DNA of 17,582 bases from positions 1-17,582 of the forward strand of contig JACXUQ010000009.1 of the NCBI GenBank assembly GCA_014763835.1, in the 5' to 3' direction. Position numbers and translations under genes: made by a program. The DNA is from Thiotrichales bacterium. Lineage in GTDB: Bacteria; Pseudomonadota; Gammaproteobacteria; Thiomicrospirales; Thiomicrospiraceae. Positions 6,298 to 14,810 of this stretch are shown here, in pieces (position 1 is the first letter of the stretch; each line of letters starts with the position of its first letter). Under the pieces are notes generated by a model. That model saw nothing but the letters and a program-made list of their open reading frames with translations, had not been told where the DNA came from and made no database searches.

Positions 6298-6699
6298 GTG
6301 AAGGGGCGATCAATGTTTAAGTATCCGATGCGCGTACGCGATTACGAATGCGATTTGCAGGGTGTGGTCAATAATAGTGTTTACCAGAACTATTTCGAGC
6401 ACGCGCGCCATGAGTTTCTGCTGGAAAAAGGGGTGGATTTTTCGGCTCTTGCCGAAGCGGGGGTGAATTTGATGGTGACGCGCATAGAGCTCGATTTCAA
6501 ACGCTCGTTGCGCCCCAAGGACGATTTTTATGTGACGGTGGCGGTGGAGCGTGAGTCACGCTTGAAATTTGCGTTTATCCAGCACGCACACCGTCAAAGC
6601 GACGATGCTTTGATGGTGTCGTCGCGCGCCATCGGCGTGGCGGTGAGTGCCGAGGGCCGTCCGATGGTGTGCGGGGATTTGGAGCGTTTGTTCGATTAA
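6298..6699 (+). CDS. Hot-dog fold acyl-CoA thioesterase (4HBT/YbgC-like)
   Basis: This 133-residue single-domain protein is of the 4-hydroxybenzoyl-CoA thioesterase family, which hydrolyses acyl-CoA thioesters in the cytoplasm. The segment VRDYECDLQGVVNNSVYQNYFEHARHEF holds the active-site region: the catalytic Asp in CDLQG, then the conserved VVNN, Y, NYFE and R positions. The following RIELDFKRSLRPKDDF strand matches the family. Two starts are possible: GTG at 6298 (GAAGGA eight bases upstream) or ATG at 6313 (AAGGGG about seven bases upstream). The ATG start gives 128 residues beginning at the first conserved strand. The substrate is unknown. Its TAA stop overlaps the convergent channel gene's stop by three of four TTAA bases. 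Confidence 0.88.
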   Translation: MKGRSMFKYPMRVRDYECDLQGVVNNSVYQNYFEHARHEFLLEKGVDFSALAEAGVNLMVTRIELDFKRSLRPKDDFYVTVAVERESRLKFAFIQHAHRQSDDALMVSSRAIGVAVSAEGRPMVCGDLERLFD

Positions 6700-9600
6700 G
6701 TGTTGGCGCTGCTTTCCTTGGCCGCCTTGCTCAGGCGGATTTCCAGCGGCTGTGAGGTGTCCAGATGGACATCGCGCTGCGGGAAGGCGATGACAATCTG
6801 CGCCTGTTTAAGGGCTTCGTTAATCGCGCTGTGCAGTTCCGAACGAATAAGGATGAAGTTGTCCAGGTCTTCGACAAACGCCCGCAACGACAGTTGCAGG
6901 GAGTTGTCGCCAAAGGCTTCGAAAACCACAAAAGGTTCGGGTTCTTTGAGCACTTTGGGGTGATTCAGCGCGGCCTCTTTAATCAGTTTTAACGCCTTGA
7001 CGACATCGCTGCCGTAGGCCACGCCCACATCAACCCGGATACGCGTTACCTGATCGCTAAGCGACCAGTTGATGAACTGGCCGGTGATAATCTGTTTGTT
7101 GGGAATGACCAGTTCCTGTCTGTCCCAGTTGACGATGGTGGTGGCGCGGATGCGGATGCGCGAGACCTTTCCCGATACCTCGTTGACGGTGACGATGTCG
7201 CCGACGCGGATCGGCTGTTCAAACAGCAAAATAATCCCGCTGACGAAGTTGGCGACAATTTCCTGCAAACCGAACCCCAGCCCCACCGACAGCGCCGCCA
7301 CCAGCCACTGGATGTTTGACCATTCGATGCCCAGGGCGCGGAAAATCATAATCAGACCGATGATGGCGATAATGTATTGCGTGAGGGTGGTGATGGCATA
7401 ACGGGCCGCGGCGCTGATGGGCAAATGCTTGAGCAGCATAAATTCCAGCAGGCCGGGTAAGTTTTTGGCCAGCAGCAAGGTCATGGCGCCGAGTGCAACA
7501 CCCCACACCAGATCACCGAGGGTGAGCGGCACCTGCTGTACCACGCCGTCCACCACTTGCGATTTGGTTAAGGAGAGAGTGCTGTCGTTGATAAGGTTTA
7601 ACGCCGGTAATACATCCTGCCAGATGAACCAGATACCGGAGAGGAACGCCAGAATAAACACCAGATTCAGCGCCTGCCTGACCTGTTTGCTGAGTTTTTC
7701 ATAATCGATTTCCGGCTCTTCGGTCAGCTCGGGAAGGGCGTTGGTTTCCGCAGTGTTGCTCTGCTGCGCCAGTTGTGCCTGGCGCTTTTGCAGACGTTCG
7801 GCGTAATGCTGCTTGCGCTCCGACAAGTAGAGGCTGCGCAAGAAGAATTCGCGCACGATATAAATGACCAGCACCAATCCGATCATCCAATGGAAACGTT
7901 CGGCAATCACCAGCGCCGAGTAGTAATAGCCCGCTGCCGTCGCCCAGATCAGAAACAGCGGAAAGGCCAGCAGCAGCGGAAACCACAGAAAATGCAGTTG
8001 CAGCCAGGCCTGGGTTTTGGCGGTATGGCTGAAATCCTGCATGATTTCGCTGCGCGAAGACCACAGACGATAGCCCAGCACGATCATACCGACCATCAGC
8101 GTGATAAACGCCAAACGGCCGATCAGTTGCGTTTCGGCGGCGCTGTTGGCGTTGGCGCTCAAATCAATCAGCAGAATCAGGATCGCTCCGAACGGCATGG
8201 CCCAGCGCAGTTCCTGGACCAGGGTATGGCGGACGCTGTTATGCCAGCGGAAATGGCGTTCCGCCAGACCGTCGGCACGACAGGTCTGTTTTAGCAAGGC
8301 AAGCAGCAAAATCAACAGGCCGGCATCGGCCAGCCCCTGGCTCAGATTGTGGGTGAACTCGGCCGGCGCATCGGTCAGGTTCAGCAGCAGCGCCCCTCCA
8401 AACAGCAGCCAGGGCAGCGGCAGGCTCAGCAGCAGCGTGTAAAAGCCGGCCTGAAGTGTGTAGCGGTAGGCATCCGTGCGGATCGAGGTGGTTCGGGACG
8501 CCACTTGGCCGAGTGCCACGACGATACGTTGTCTGAGCGTCAGCAACAGGGCAAACAGTACAATCCATAAAAACACACGTTCCGGATGGGTATGGAGGAC
8601 CTGTCGGACATCCGCCGCCAGCAGTCCCAGGCTGTTGAGCGAGGTCAATCCCGCAAGACTCGATGTCAGGGCCTGGGCATTGAGCAGGTCGCCCAAGGTG
8701 GCGTTAGGCAGCCATAGCAGATGGTCGTTGAGGAAGCGGCGGTATTGCGAGAGTTGTTCCTGTTGCTGGCTGAACACCGTGTTGAGCTCCGACAGCTTGC
8801 TGATATAAGCCGGATAAAGACTTTGCAGCTCCTTGGCGGTCTGCACATAGTCGGCAACCAGTTTGGCGGTGGCTTGCGAGAGGTGTTGCTGTTCGTCGGC
8901 ACTCATCGCGAGCGCCTGCTCGTCCAGCAGGGAGCGGGTCAGCGCTTCAGGCGTCTGGCGGTTAATGTCGTTGAGCTTTTCATTTAACAGCAGTTGCTTG
9001 AGTACGGCTTCGTTGATCAGATTCTTGGTCTTCAGCCAGTCGCGTGGTTTGAAGGTGAACGCCCCGAGCGTTTCCAGGCGCTTATGCAGCACTTGCGCAA
9101 TGGTTTCGCGGGAACCTTCCAGTGCCACAATCTGCTTGTCGCGGCTGAAATGGGTTTTTAACGTGGCGATGGCTTCGTTACCCTGATTGATTTGTTGGGC
9201 AATCGATTTTTCCTGCAGGATCAGCTCGTTTTTTTCCTGCTGCAGTGCAATGATCTGGCTGTACAGAGGGTAGAGCGGATGGTCGGCCGCAATCTCCTGT
9301 TGCAGTGTTTTCTGCAGATCGGCTTCCGCCTCGGCCGCTTTGAGGGTTTGCAGTTTGGCTTGCAGTTGTGCCGCCTGTTTGAGTAAGACGGTTTTTTTCA
9401 GAAACCAGTAATCGCGTTCGCTTTGAGCCGATTCGGTGAGACGGCCCAGGTTGCCCATTTTGTAGCCGAGCAGTTGCAGATTGGCTTTGAGTGCCTGGAC
9501 GCGTGCGTTAAGAGACAGTTGCTGGATGCGCAGGCTGATGTCGGCCGGGGGAGCCGCCTCGTTATGCGCGGCACTCTCCTGCAATTGGGCCAGGGTACTT

Positions 9601-10130
9601 TCCAATTGGGTGAAACGTCCGGCACCTTCGCTGGCAAGCGGTAAAAGCTCGCTTAAGGTTCGCTCCCAACGCAACAGTTGTTGTTGGGTGGCATCGAGCT
9701 GGCTGTTGATCTCACTGAGCGCTGCCGTCAGTTCGCTGGCAGAACGTTTTTCGGCATCGGTCTTTTCCAGGTTGGCCAGCCTTTCCACCAGAATTTTCTG
9801 TCCCGCCGTCAACTCCTTCTGGCGCGCTTCAAACCCGGCGATTTCCTGATTCAGCCGTTGATGGGTTTGCTGTTCCTTGAGTGCTTCATTAATCCAGTTG
9901 CCGGCTTTTTCAAGTTGCTGCCCCAGCGGTTTTTTCTGTTCCTCATTAAGCGAGTCGCTGCGCGCCAGCGCCAGACTGGCCTGTTCAATGTCCTGTTGCG
10001 TCAGCGCGGCCGCCGCTTGTGCCGCCAGAACCGGATCGGCAGTCGCTGCCGCCTGGCTGGTGACAGGCAATGCGATGACCATCAGGCACAGTGACAATAG
10101 ACAATGTCTAAAAGCGCTAGCAAAATTCAT
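6696..10130 (-). CDS. Large MscS-superfamily mechanosensitive channel (MscK/KefA-like)
   Basis: This 1144-residue inner-membrane channel protects against osmotic downshock by opening under membrane tension. A signal peptide (1-27) precedes a long coiled-coil-rich periplasmic domain (about 30-510, many Gln/Leu/Ala heptads). A block of membrane helices follows (about 515-930). The MscS core contains the pore helix and SVGLGFGLQEIVANFVSG (about 947 onward), then the beta domain (EQPIRVGDIVTV, RATTIVNWDRQELVIPN) and a C-terminal alpha/beta domain. Length and order match MscK (E. coli about 1120 residues) or its paralogue MscM, so the exact paralogue is uncertain. GAGAG lies about nine bases before the ATG. 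It ends converging on the thioesterase and starts divergently from coaBC. Confidence 0.93.
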   Translation of the reverse strand: MNFASAFRHCLLSLCLMVIALPVTSQAAATADPVLAAQAAAALTQQDIEQASLALARSDSLNEEQKKPLGQQLEKAGNWINEALKEQQTHQRLNQEIAGFEARQKELTAGQKILVERLANLEKTDAEKRSASELTAALSEINSQLDATQQQLLRWERTLSELLPLASEGAGRFTQLESTLAQLQESAAHNEAAPPADISLRIQQLSLNARVQALKANLQLLGYKMGNLGRLTESAQSERDYWFLKKTVLLKQAAQLQAKLQTLKAAEAEADLQKTLQQEIAADHPLYPLYSQIIALQQEKNELILQEKSIAQQINQGNEAIATLKTHFSRDKQIVALEGSRETIAQVLHKRLETLGAFTFKPRDWLKTKNLINEAVLKQLLLNEKLNDINRQTPEALTRSLLDEQALAMSADEQQHLSQATAKLVADYVQTAKELQSLYPAYISKLSELNTVFSQQQEQLSQYRRFLNDHLLWLPNATLGDLLNAQALTSSLAGLTSLNSLGLLAADVRQVLHTHPERVFLWIVLFALLLTLRQRIVVALGQVASRTTSIRTDAYRYTLQAGFYTLLLSLPLPWLLFGGALLLNLTDAPAEFTHNLSQGLADAGLLILLLALLKQTCRADGLAERHFRWHNSVRHTLVQELRWAMPFGAILILLIDLSANANSAAETQLIGRLAFITLMVGMIVLGYRLWSSRSEIMQDFSHTAKTQAWLQLHFLWFPLLLAFPLFLIWATAAGYYYSALVIAERFHWMIGLVLVIYIVREFFLRSLYLSERKQHYAERLQKRQAQLAQQSNTAETNALPELTEEPEIDYEKLSKQVRQALNLVFILAFLSGIWFIWQDVLPALNLINDSTLSLTKSQVVDGVVQQVPLTLGDLVWGVALGAMTLLLAKNLPGLLEFMLLKHLPISAAARYAITTLTQYIIAIIGLIMIFRALGIEWSNIQWLVAALSVGLGFGLQEIVANFVSGIILLFEQPIRVGDIVTVNEVSGKVSRIRIRATTIVNWDRQELVIPNKQIITGQFINWSLSDQVTRIRVDVGVAYGSDVVKALKLIKEAALNHPKVLKEPEPFVVFEAFGDNSLQLSLRAFVEDLDNFILIRSELHSAINEALKQAQIVIAFPQRDVHLDTSQPLEIRLSKAAKESSANT

Positions 10131-10287
10131 CTTTGCACTCTCTTGGGTGAATAAGGGTGGGTATTGCGATTATTTAAACATGACTGGATACAAAACACAC
10201 GCGGTCACGCGCAACTCCGCCGATGATGCCAATGACGCCAAACCGGGTTATCATAGTGGCAGTTTTATCAGGCAAGATGGATCGAAC

Positions 10288-11511
10288 ATGAAAATACTGT
10301 TAGGGGTCACCGGGGGCATTGCGGCTTACAAGGCGTTGGAGCTGACCCGGCTGTTTATCAAGGCTGGCCATCAGGTACAAGTGGTGATGACCACCGGTGC
10401 CAAGGAGTTTATTCAACCGTTGTCCTTTCAGGCGCTCTCGGGGCATCCTGTGCGCGACAGTCTGTTCGATGCCAATCAGGAAGCCGGCATGGGGCATATT
10501 GAACTGGCGCGCTGGGCGGATCAGATCGTGATTGCACCCGCCAGTGCCGAAACCCTCGCCAAGCTACGCATGGGGCGCGCCGACGATCTGTTGACAACCC
10601 TATGTCTGGCCACCGATCGCCCGGTTATGCTGGCTCCCGCCATGAACCGTCTGATGTGGCGCAATGCGGCGACCCAGGAGAATGTGGACGTATTAAAACA
10701 GCGCGGCTTGGAGATTCTGCCGCCTGCCAGCGGCGAGCAGGCGTGCGGTGAGGTCGGCGAGGGACGAATGCCCGAACCTCAAGCCATTTTTGAGGCGGTA
10801 ATGCGTGCCGAAAAAATGCGTTTGCAAACTCAACAGGCCGGGTCTGCACTCAAGGCCTTTTGGCACAACAAAGCCTTGCTGATCACCGCCGGCCCGACCT
10901 ATGAAGACATTGATCCGGTGCGTTTTATCGGCAACCGCAGTTCCGGCAAAATGGGGTTTGCGATTGCCGAAGTGGCCGCCAAGGCGGGGGCCAGTGTGAC
11001 CTTGATTGCCGGGCCGGTTGCGCTGCCGACGCCGCAAGGAGTCAAGCGTATCGACGTGCGCTCCGCCCAACAGATGTTTGCGGCGGTGCAGCAACAGGTA
11101 GCCGCCGCAGACTGTTTTATCAGCGCGGCTGCCGTGGCCGATTTCAGGGTCGAGCAGCCGGCGTCACAAAAACTCAAAAAACGGCAGGATGAGGAGGAGA
11201 TGACGCTAACTTTGGTTAAGAATCCCGATATCGTCGCCTGGGTGGCCGCGCAGGATAACAAACCCTTTGTGGTCGGATTTGCAGCGGAAACCAACGATGT
11301 CATCGATTACGCCAAAGACAAATTGCGCCGTAAAAAACTCGATATGATCTGTGCCAATCAGGTCGGCGAAGGCCAAGGCTTTGAGCGCGACGACAATGCG
11401 CTGACGCTGATTAGCGCCACCGAACAGCGTGGTTTAGCGCTTTCCGGCAAGCGTGAGCAGGCGTTGGAGCTGCTGGCGTTTATTGCCCAGCAGCAGTCAT
11501 CGGTTGATTAG
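10288..11511 (+). CDS. coaBC: Bifunctional phosphopantothenoylcysteine decarboxylase / phosphopantothenate-cysteine ligase
   Basis: This 407-residue enzyme performs two consecutive steps of coenzyme A synthesis: CTP-dependent ligation of cysteine to 4'-phosphopantothenate, then FMN-dependent decarboxylation. The CoaC half (1-185) has the flavin segment GVTGGIAAYKALEL and the catalytic His70 (GHIELARWAD). Asn120 (PAMN) and Cys153 (ACGEVGEGRM) complete its active site. The CoaB half (about 195-400) has LLITAGPTYEDIDPVRFIGN, the AAVADF segment, a Lys-rich KLKK (295-298) and FAAET. The open frame continues far upstream, but the ATG at 10288 matches the family N-terminus (MKILLGVTGGIAAYK). No strong ribosome site is visible. 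The stop overlaps the convergent GGDEF-EAL gene. Confidence 0.96.
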   Translation: MKILLGVTGGIAAYKALELTRLFIKAGHQVQVVMTTGAKEFIQPLSFQALSGHPVRDSLFDANQEAGMGHIELARWADQIVIAPASAETLAKLRMGRADDLLTTLCLATDRPVMLAPAMNRLMWRNAATQENVDVLKQRGLEILPPASGEQACGEVGEGRMPEPQAIFEAVMRAEKMRLQTQQAGSALKAFWHNKALLITAGPTYEDIDPVRFIGNRSSGKMGFAIAEVAAKAGASVTLIAGPVALPTPQGVKRIDVRSAQQMFAAVQQQVAAADCFISAAAVADFRVEQPASQKLKKRQDEEEMTLTLVKNPDIVAWVAAQDNKPFVVGFAAETNDVIDYAKDKLRRKKLDMICANQVGEGQGFERDDNALTLISATEQRGLALSGKREQALELLAFIAQQQSSVD

Positions 11512-13574
11512 TTTTCTTTAGAAGACTGAGTTTGCAGGGTGCTGAGCGGCCGGCCCACATAATAGCCTTGGGCGTAATCAATACCGAGTTTATTCACCCA
11601 CTCATAAATGTCGGCGCTGCTGACAAATTCGGCCACGGTGGTGATATTAAGCTGTTGGGCAAAAAACACGATGCTTTGCACGATTGCCAGGGCGTGCGCT
11701 TGCGGCAGACTCTCAATCAACGAACCGTCGATTTTGAGAATGTCGATCTGCAGCTTCAGCAGATGTTCCAGATTGGAGTAACCCGTGCCGTAGTCATCGA
11801 TGGCAATATGGCAGCCGAGCGCCTTGACCTTGTGAATAAATGCCGAGACCTGCTCGTAGTTCTCAATCCCTTCTGTTTCCAAAATCTCAAAAATAACGCG
11901 CGGCGCAATATCGGGCGTCAGCAGACGCTCCAGGGTTTTGGGAATTTCCTCGCCAACAATATCCTCGTAAGAGAGGTTGATGGAGAATTGGGTGGTGTTT
12001 TCGGCAAATTGCGCAAAGCTTTTTTGCAGCATGATGCCGGTCATCTGTGCGTAGAGTTTGGATTTTTTGGCCACTTCCAGAAATTCGGCGGGCGACATCA
12101 GTTGGTCGCCATCGGCAATACGGATCAGACATTCGTATTTGTCGATCTGCCCGGTTTTGAGGTTTAACAACGGCTGAAAAACCGGAGTAATGCGGTCTTC
12201 GGCAATGGCGCGTTTTAATAATTGCGTGGTACTGAGGTTATGTATGTAGTGCTCATGCTGGTCATGCAGCGGCGAGTAGAGTAGCACGTCTTTTTTCTTG
12301 TTCTTGGCATGGCGCATGGTCATTTCCAGCGTGCTAAGAGGCTGCGAACTCTCCTCTGCGGCGACAATCGTGATGCTGAACAGAATCGACTGCAAATCGT
12401 TGTCCTGCAGGTTTTCCGTCAGGCGGTGATGGAGTTCCATAAGTCGGTGTTCGGTCTCGTCTGGCAAAGCATTTACCCAAACCAGGAACCCGTCGCCGCC
12501 AACCCGGTAAACTTCATGGGTGTCGGGAATGTGGGTTTGCAAATTTTTTGCCAAGCAGACCAGCAGACGGTCGCCCATTTCGTTGCCGAAAAGGTCGTTG
12601 AACTCTTTAAAACCGTCGATATCGATAAGAATGAATGCTTTCTTTGTGTAGGCGCTTTTCTCTAGATCGGACAGCAGCTTGCTGCGATTGAAAAGCCCTG
12701 TCAGCGGGTCGCGCTGATAGAGGTTTTCCAGAGCACGGGTTTTCTCCTCCACCTCTTTTTCCAGATTCTGGTTGAAGTCTTCAAGCTGTCGTTGCGATTC
12801 GGTCAGTTGCGATTTGAGTGCAGCAAAACGGGTTTTGAGTTTGCCTTGCAGATAGAGGTTAATACTAGCGGCGATGATCAAAAACAGCAGGGTCATTAAA
12901 AAAGCGGTGCCGGCCTGCATGAAAAACGCATTTCTCAGCTGCTGTTCTTGTTTGTGGATAACGCTTTCCAAATCATCCAGGTAGAGCCCTGCGCCAATCA
13001 CCCAATTCACGGGTTTAATCCAGTAGAGCACGCTGATTTTCTGGCTGGCGAAATCGCTGTCGGGTTTGTCGTACCAGTAACGCACTTTGGCCTTGCCGCG
13101 CTCTTTAAGCTGATGCAGATAGTCTTCGCGATAAAAATTGCCCTGAATGTCGGTATAGTCGGAGCTCATCGGTTTGCCCTCCTGGACGGGGTCGATGGGC
13201 AGCAGCAGATGGCGTGCGAAGTCTTCGCCGCCATTGATATTATTGAGTTTCAGTACAAAGAAGTAGCCGTTTTTATTGGGGCCGATTCGCAATTGGCGCA
13301 GGCGTTCCAATACGTGCTGCTGTTGAAGATCGAATTGGCGTTTATCGATTAAAGAGTCGATATAGTTTTTTTCCTGGGTTACCGCCTCGTTCAGCAGCGA
13401 AAATTGAACGTCGGAAAAGGTTTTTCTGAAGGCCTGAGATTGATTGAGATAGCTGTTCCATTGGTTGTAAATGAAAAAAGCCGTCAAGACCAACGCCAGC
13501 AGGGAGGTGAAGACCAGCGAGCTGCTTAATTGAAGATTAAAAAACGATTTTTCTGACAGGATGCTTGGCTTCAT
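11508..13574 (-). CDS. Cache-GGDEF-EAL membrane protein, probable cyclic-di-GMP phosphodiesterase
   Basis: Two membrane helices (about 14-36 and 216-240) enclose a periplasmic single Cache domain (about 45-210; DPVQEGKPMSSDYTD, later YWIKPVNWVIGAGLYLDDL). A coiled coil leads to GGDEF (about 290-430) and EAL (about 455-685). The cyclase motif is degenerate, GGDGF (359-363), lacking the catalytic acid of GG[DE]EF, so cyclase activity is unlikely. The EAL domain looks intact: ECL (481-483) keeps the metal-binding Glu. The Asn in SINLS, Glu in EILETEG, the IDDYGTGYSNL pair, KIDGSLI, Glu in VAEF and Gln in YAQGYYVGRP are all present. It likely hydrolyses cyclic-di-GMP, perhaps with the GGDEF domain binding GTP. 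Two GTG codons upstream (from 13592) could add six residues but lack a ribosome site, so the ATG is preferred. Its stop overlaps coaBC by four bases. Confidence 0.92.
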   Translation of the reverse strand: MKPSILSEKSFFNLQLSSSLVFTSLLALVLTAFFIYNQWNSYLNQSQAFRKTFSDVQFSLLNEAVTQEKNYIDSLIDKRQFDLQQQHVLERLRQLRIGPNKNGYFFVLKLNNINGGEDFARHLLLPIDPVQEGKPMSSDYTDIQGNFYREDYLHQLKERGKAKVRYWYDKPDSDFASQKISVLYWIKPVNWVIGAGLYLDDLESVIHKQEQQLRNAFFMQAGTAFLMTLLFLIIAASINLYLQGKLKTRFAALKSQLTESQRQLEDFNQNLEKEVEEKTRALENLYQRDPLTGLFNRSKLLSDLEKSAYTKKAFILIDIDGFKEFNDLFGNEMGDRLLVCLAKNLQTHIPDTHEVYRVGGDGFLVWVNALPDETEHRLMELHHRLTENLQDNDLQSILFSITIVAAEESSQPLSTLEMTMRHAKNKKKDVLLYSPLHDQHEHYIHNLSTTQLLKRAIAEDRITPVFQPLLNLKTGQIDKYECLIRIADGDQLMSPAEFLEVAKKSKLYAQMTGIMLQKSFAQFAENTTQFSINLSYEDIVGEEIPKTLERLLTPDIAPRVIFEILETEGIENYEQVSAFIHKVKALGCHIAIDDYGTGYSNLEHLLKLQIDILKIDGSLIESLPQAHALAIVQSIVFFAQQLNITTVAEFVSSADIYEWVNKLGIDYAQGYYVGRPLSTLQTQSSKEN

Positions 13575-13714
13575 TCGATTTCTCAACACCACAAGTGTAC
13601 GAGGGGAATGTCTATTGAGATGTTCTGGCGTTCTGTTGGTTAGCTTAACGCATCATTGTATATAAACCCAAATAAATCAATCTGGTACGACCAAAAACCA
13701 TTTTAGGGGCAGCT

Positions 13715-13752
13715 CCAATAAGTGGGCGGGGCGCCAAGCCCCGGCACTTTGG
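13715..13752 (-). terminator. GC-rich hairpin past the beta-propeller gene
   Basis: CGGGGC and GCCCCG arms around GCCAA extend outwards with small bulges (AAGTG with CAC-TT, CC with GG). It starts a few bases after the minus-strand stop at 13757. No U-tract follows directly, so it could be a weak terminator, an mRNA-stabilising structure or a REP-like element. The rest of 13593-13714 shows no gene. Confidence 0.4.
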
Positions 13753-13756
13753 TGAA

Positions 13757-14653
13757 TCATTTTAGAGGAATAATCACGATTTCGTTTTTCAAAAAAAGCG
13801 GAATCAGCAGGCGGTTGCGTTTGTCGTCATAGCCAAGATCCGCCGGTGACTCCAAACCCTCAGCCAGGGTGGTTAAGGTGTAATCCGGGTTAATGGCCAC
13901 AATGGATTTTGCCGCCCAGCTTGAGGTGATGAAGCGGCCGTCGGCCATTTTCAGCAGGCCGTCCAAGCGGTTAAACGGCAGGGTCATGCGCGCATCAATG
14001 TGGCCGTCAGGCGCCATAAAGTAGGCTTGTCCGCTGCCCAGCGTGACCATCACCGAACCTTTTTCGTTGGCAATAATGCCGTTAGGATGGCCCAAAGCGC
14101 TTTTTTGCAAGGTTTCGACTTTGCCGTTGGTTGAAATGCGATAGACGGCATCCGTGCCGGACGGTTTGAATCCGGGCGCCATGCCGCTGTCGGTGGCGTA
14201 CAGACTATTGTCGCCGGCGATGCTCAGTCCGTTCATAAAGGTACTGCCCGGAACCATAATATCTTGAAGCTGTTTGCCGTCAGGCAGCGAAAACACGCGG
14301 ATGCGGTCGATATCGGCGATATACAGGCGGTTGTTAAGAATCGTCATGCCTTTGGGGGCGTTAAGCGCGACATTGGCCGCTTCACCATCCAGCCATTTCA
14401 GGGCGATGATTTTGCCGTCCGGGCTGACTTTGGAGATAAAGCCGTTGTCGTCCTTGTCAAACGGACTGCCGTTGATATTGGCGACCAGATAGACGTCTTC
14501 GGCAGCGTAATACTCCATCGACTCGGGGGTGGCAAAGCCGGCGTCTTTAAGATGAATGGTCTCGGCCTGCGCGTTGGCCAGCCAGCCAAAAGTGAACAGG
14601 CCGGCCAGGCACAGCCCTTTAAGAAGCGGTTTGATGGCGGTGGTGTGTCGCAT
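13757..14653 (-). CDS. Secreted SMP-30/NHL-like six-bladed beta-propeller protein
   Basis: This 298-residue protein has a Sec signal peptide (1-31, ANAQA before ETIHL). The rest consists of repeated beta-propeller segments: PESMEYYAAEDVYLVANING, NAPKGMTILNNRLYIADIDRI, GLSIAGDNSLYATDSG, GHPNGIIANEKGSVMVTLG and SPADLGYDDKRNRLLIP. These match SMP-30/gluconolactonase/LRE-type and NHL-type propellers, which bind a divalent metal or small ligands and sometimes hydrolyse lactones. Enzymatic activity cannot be read from the sequence. AAAGGAGG immediately upstream is an excellent ribosome site and fixes the ATG. It is a single gene, divergent from dut, with a hairpin after its stop. Likely periplasmic; substrate unknown. 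Confidence 0.8.
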   Translation of the reverse strand: MRHTTAIKPLLKGLCLAGLFTFGWLANAQAETIHLKDAGFATPESMEYYAAEDVYLVANINGSPFDKDDNGFISKVSPDGKIIALKWLDGEAANVALNAPKGMTILNNRLYIADIDRIRVFSLPDGKQLQDIMVPGSTFMNGLSIAGDNSLYATDSGMAPGFKPSGTDAVYRISTNGKVETLQKSALGHPNGIIANEKGSVMVTLGSGQAYFMAPDGHIDARMTLPFNRLDGLLKMADGRFITSSWAAKSIVAINPDYTLTTLAEGLESPADLGYDDKRNRLLIPLFLKNEIVIIPLK

Positions 14654-14764
14654 AATGCCTCCTTTGCATCGGCTTTATCGGAAATGACTAAGGTTTTCAT
14701 TGTGCATGTTTTGCGGGTTTTGTCGATGCTTTCTGTTTGTGTCTATCCGCTTCACGGTTTGGGT

Positions 14765-14770
14765 TAGAAT
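14765..14770 (+). promoter_or_regulatory. Probable -10 box for dut
   Basis: TAGAAT lies 40 bases upstream of the dut ATG, at a good place for a start site near 14777. No strong -35 is visible at 16-18 bases, so it may depend on an activator or be weak. Confidence 0.35.
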
Positions 14771-14810
14771 AGGGCGCAATTTGATTGGTGAACCGATAGA
14801 GGAAAAGAGC

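Noticed and set aside
7773..8294. 173-codon plus-strand frame inside the channel gene
   Set aside because: Gln/Arg/His-rich antisense composition typical of a mirrored hydrophobic gene; no ribosome site or domain.
9877..10287. Upstream extension of coaBC in the same open frame
   Set aside because: The extension overlaps the divergent channel gene start and has no family similarity; the conserved CoaC N-terminus begins at the ATG at 10288.
14700..14810. Upstream extension of dut
   Set aside because: Cys/Phe-rich residues unrelated to dUTPase; the ATG at 14811 has a good ribosome site and the family start.
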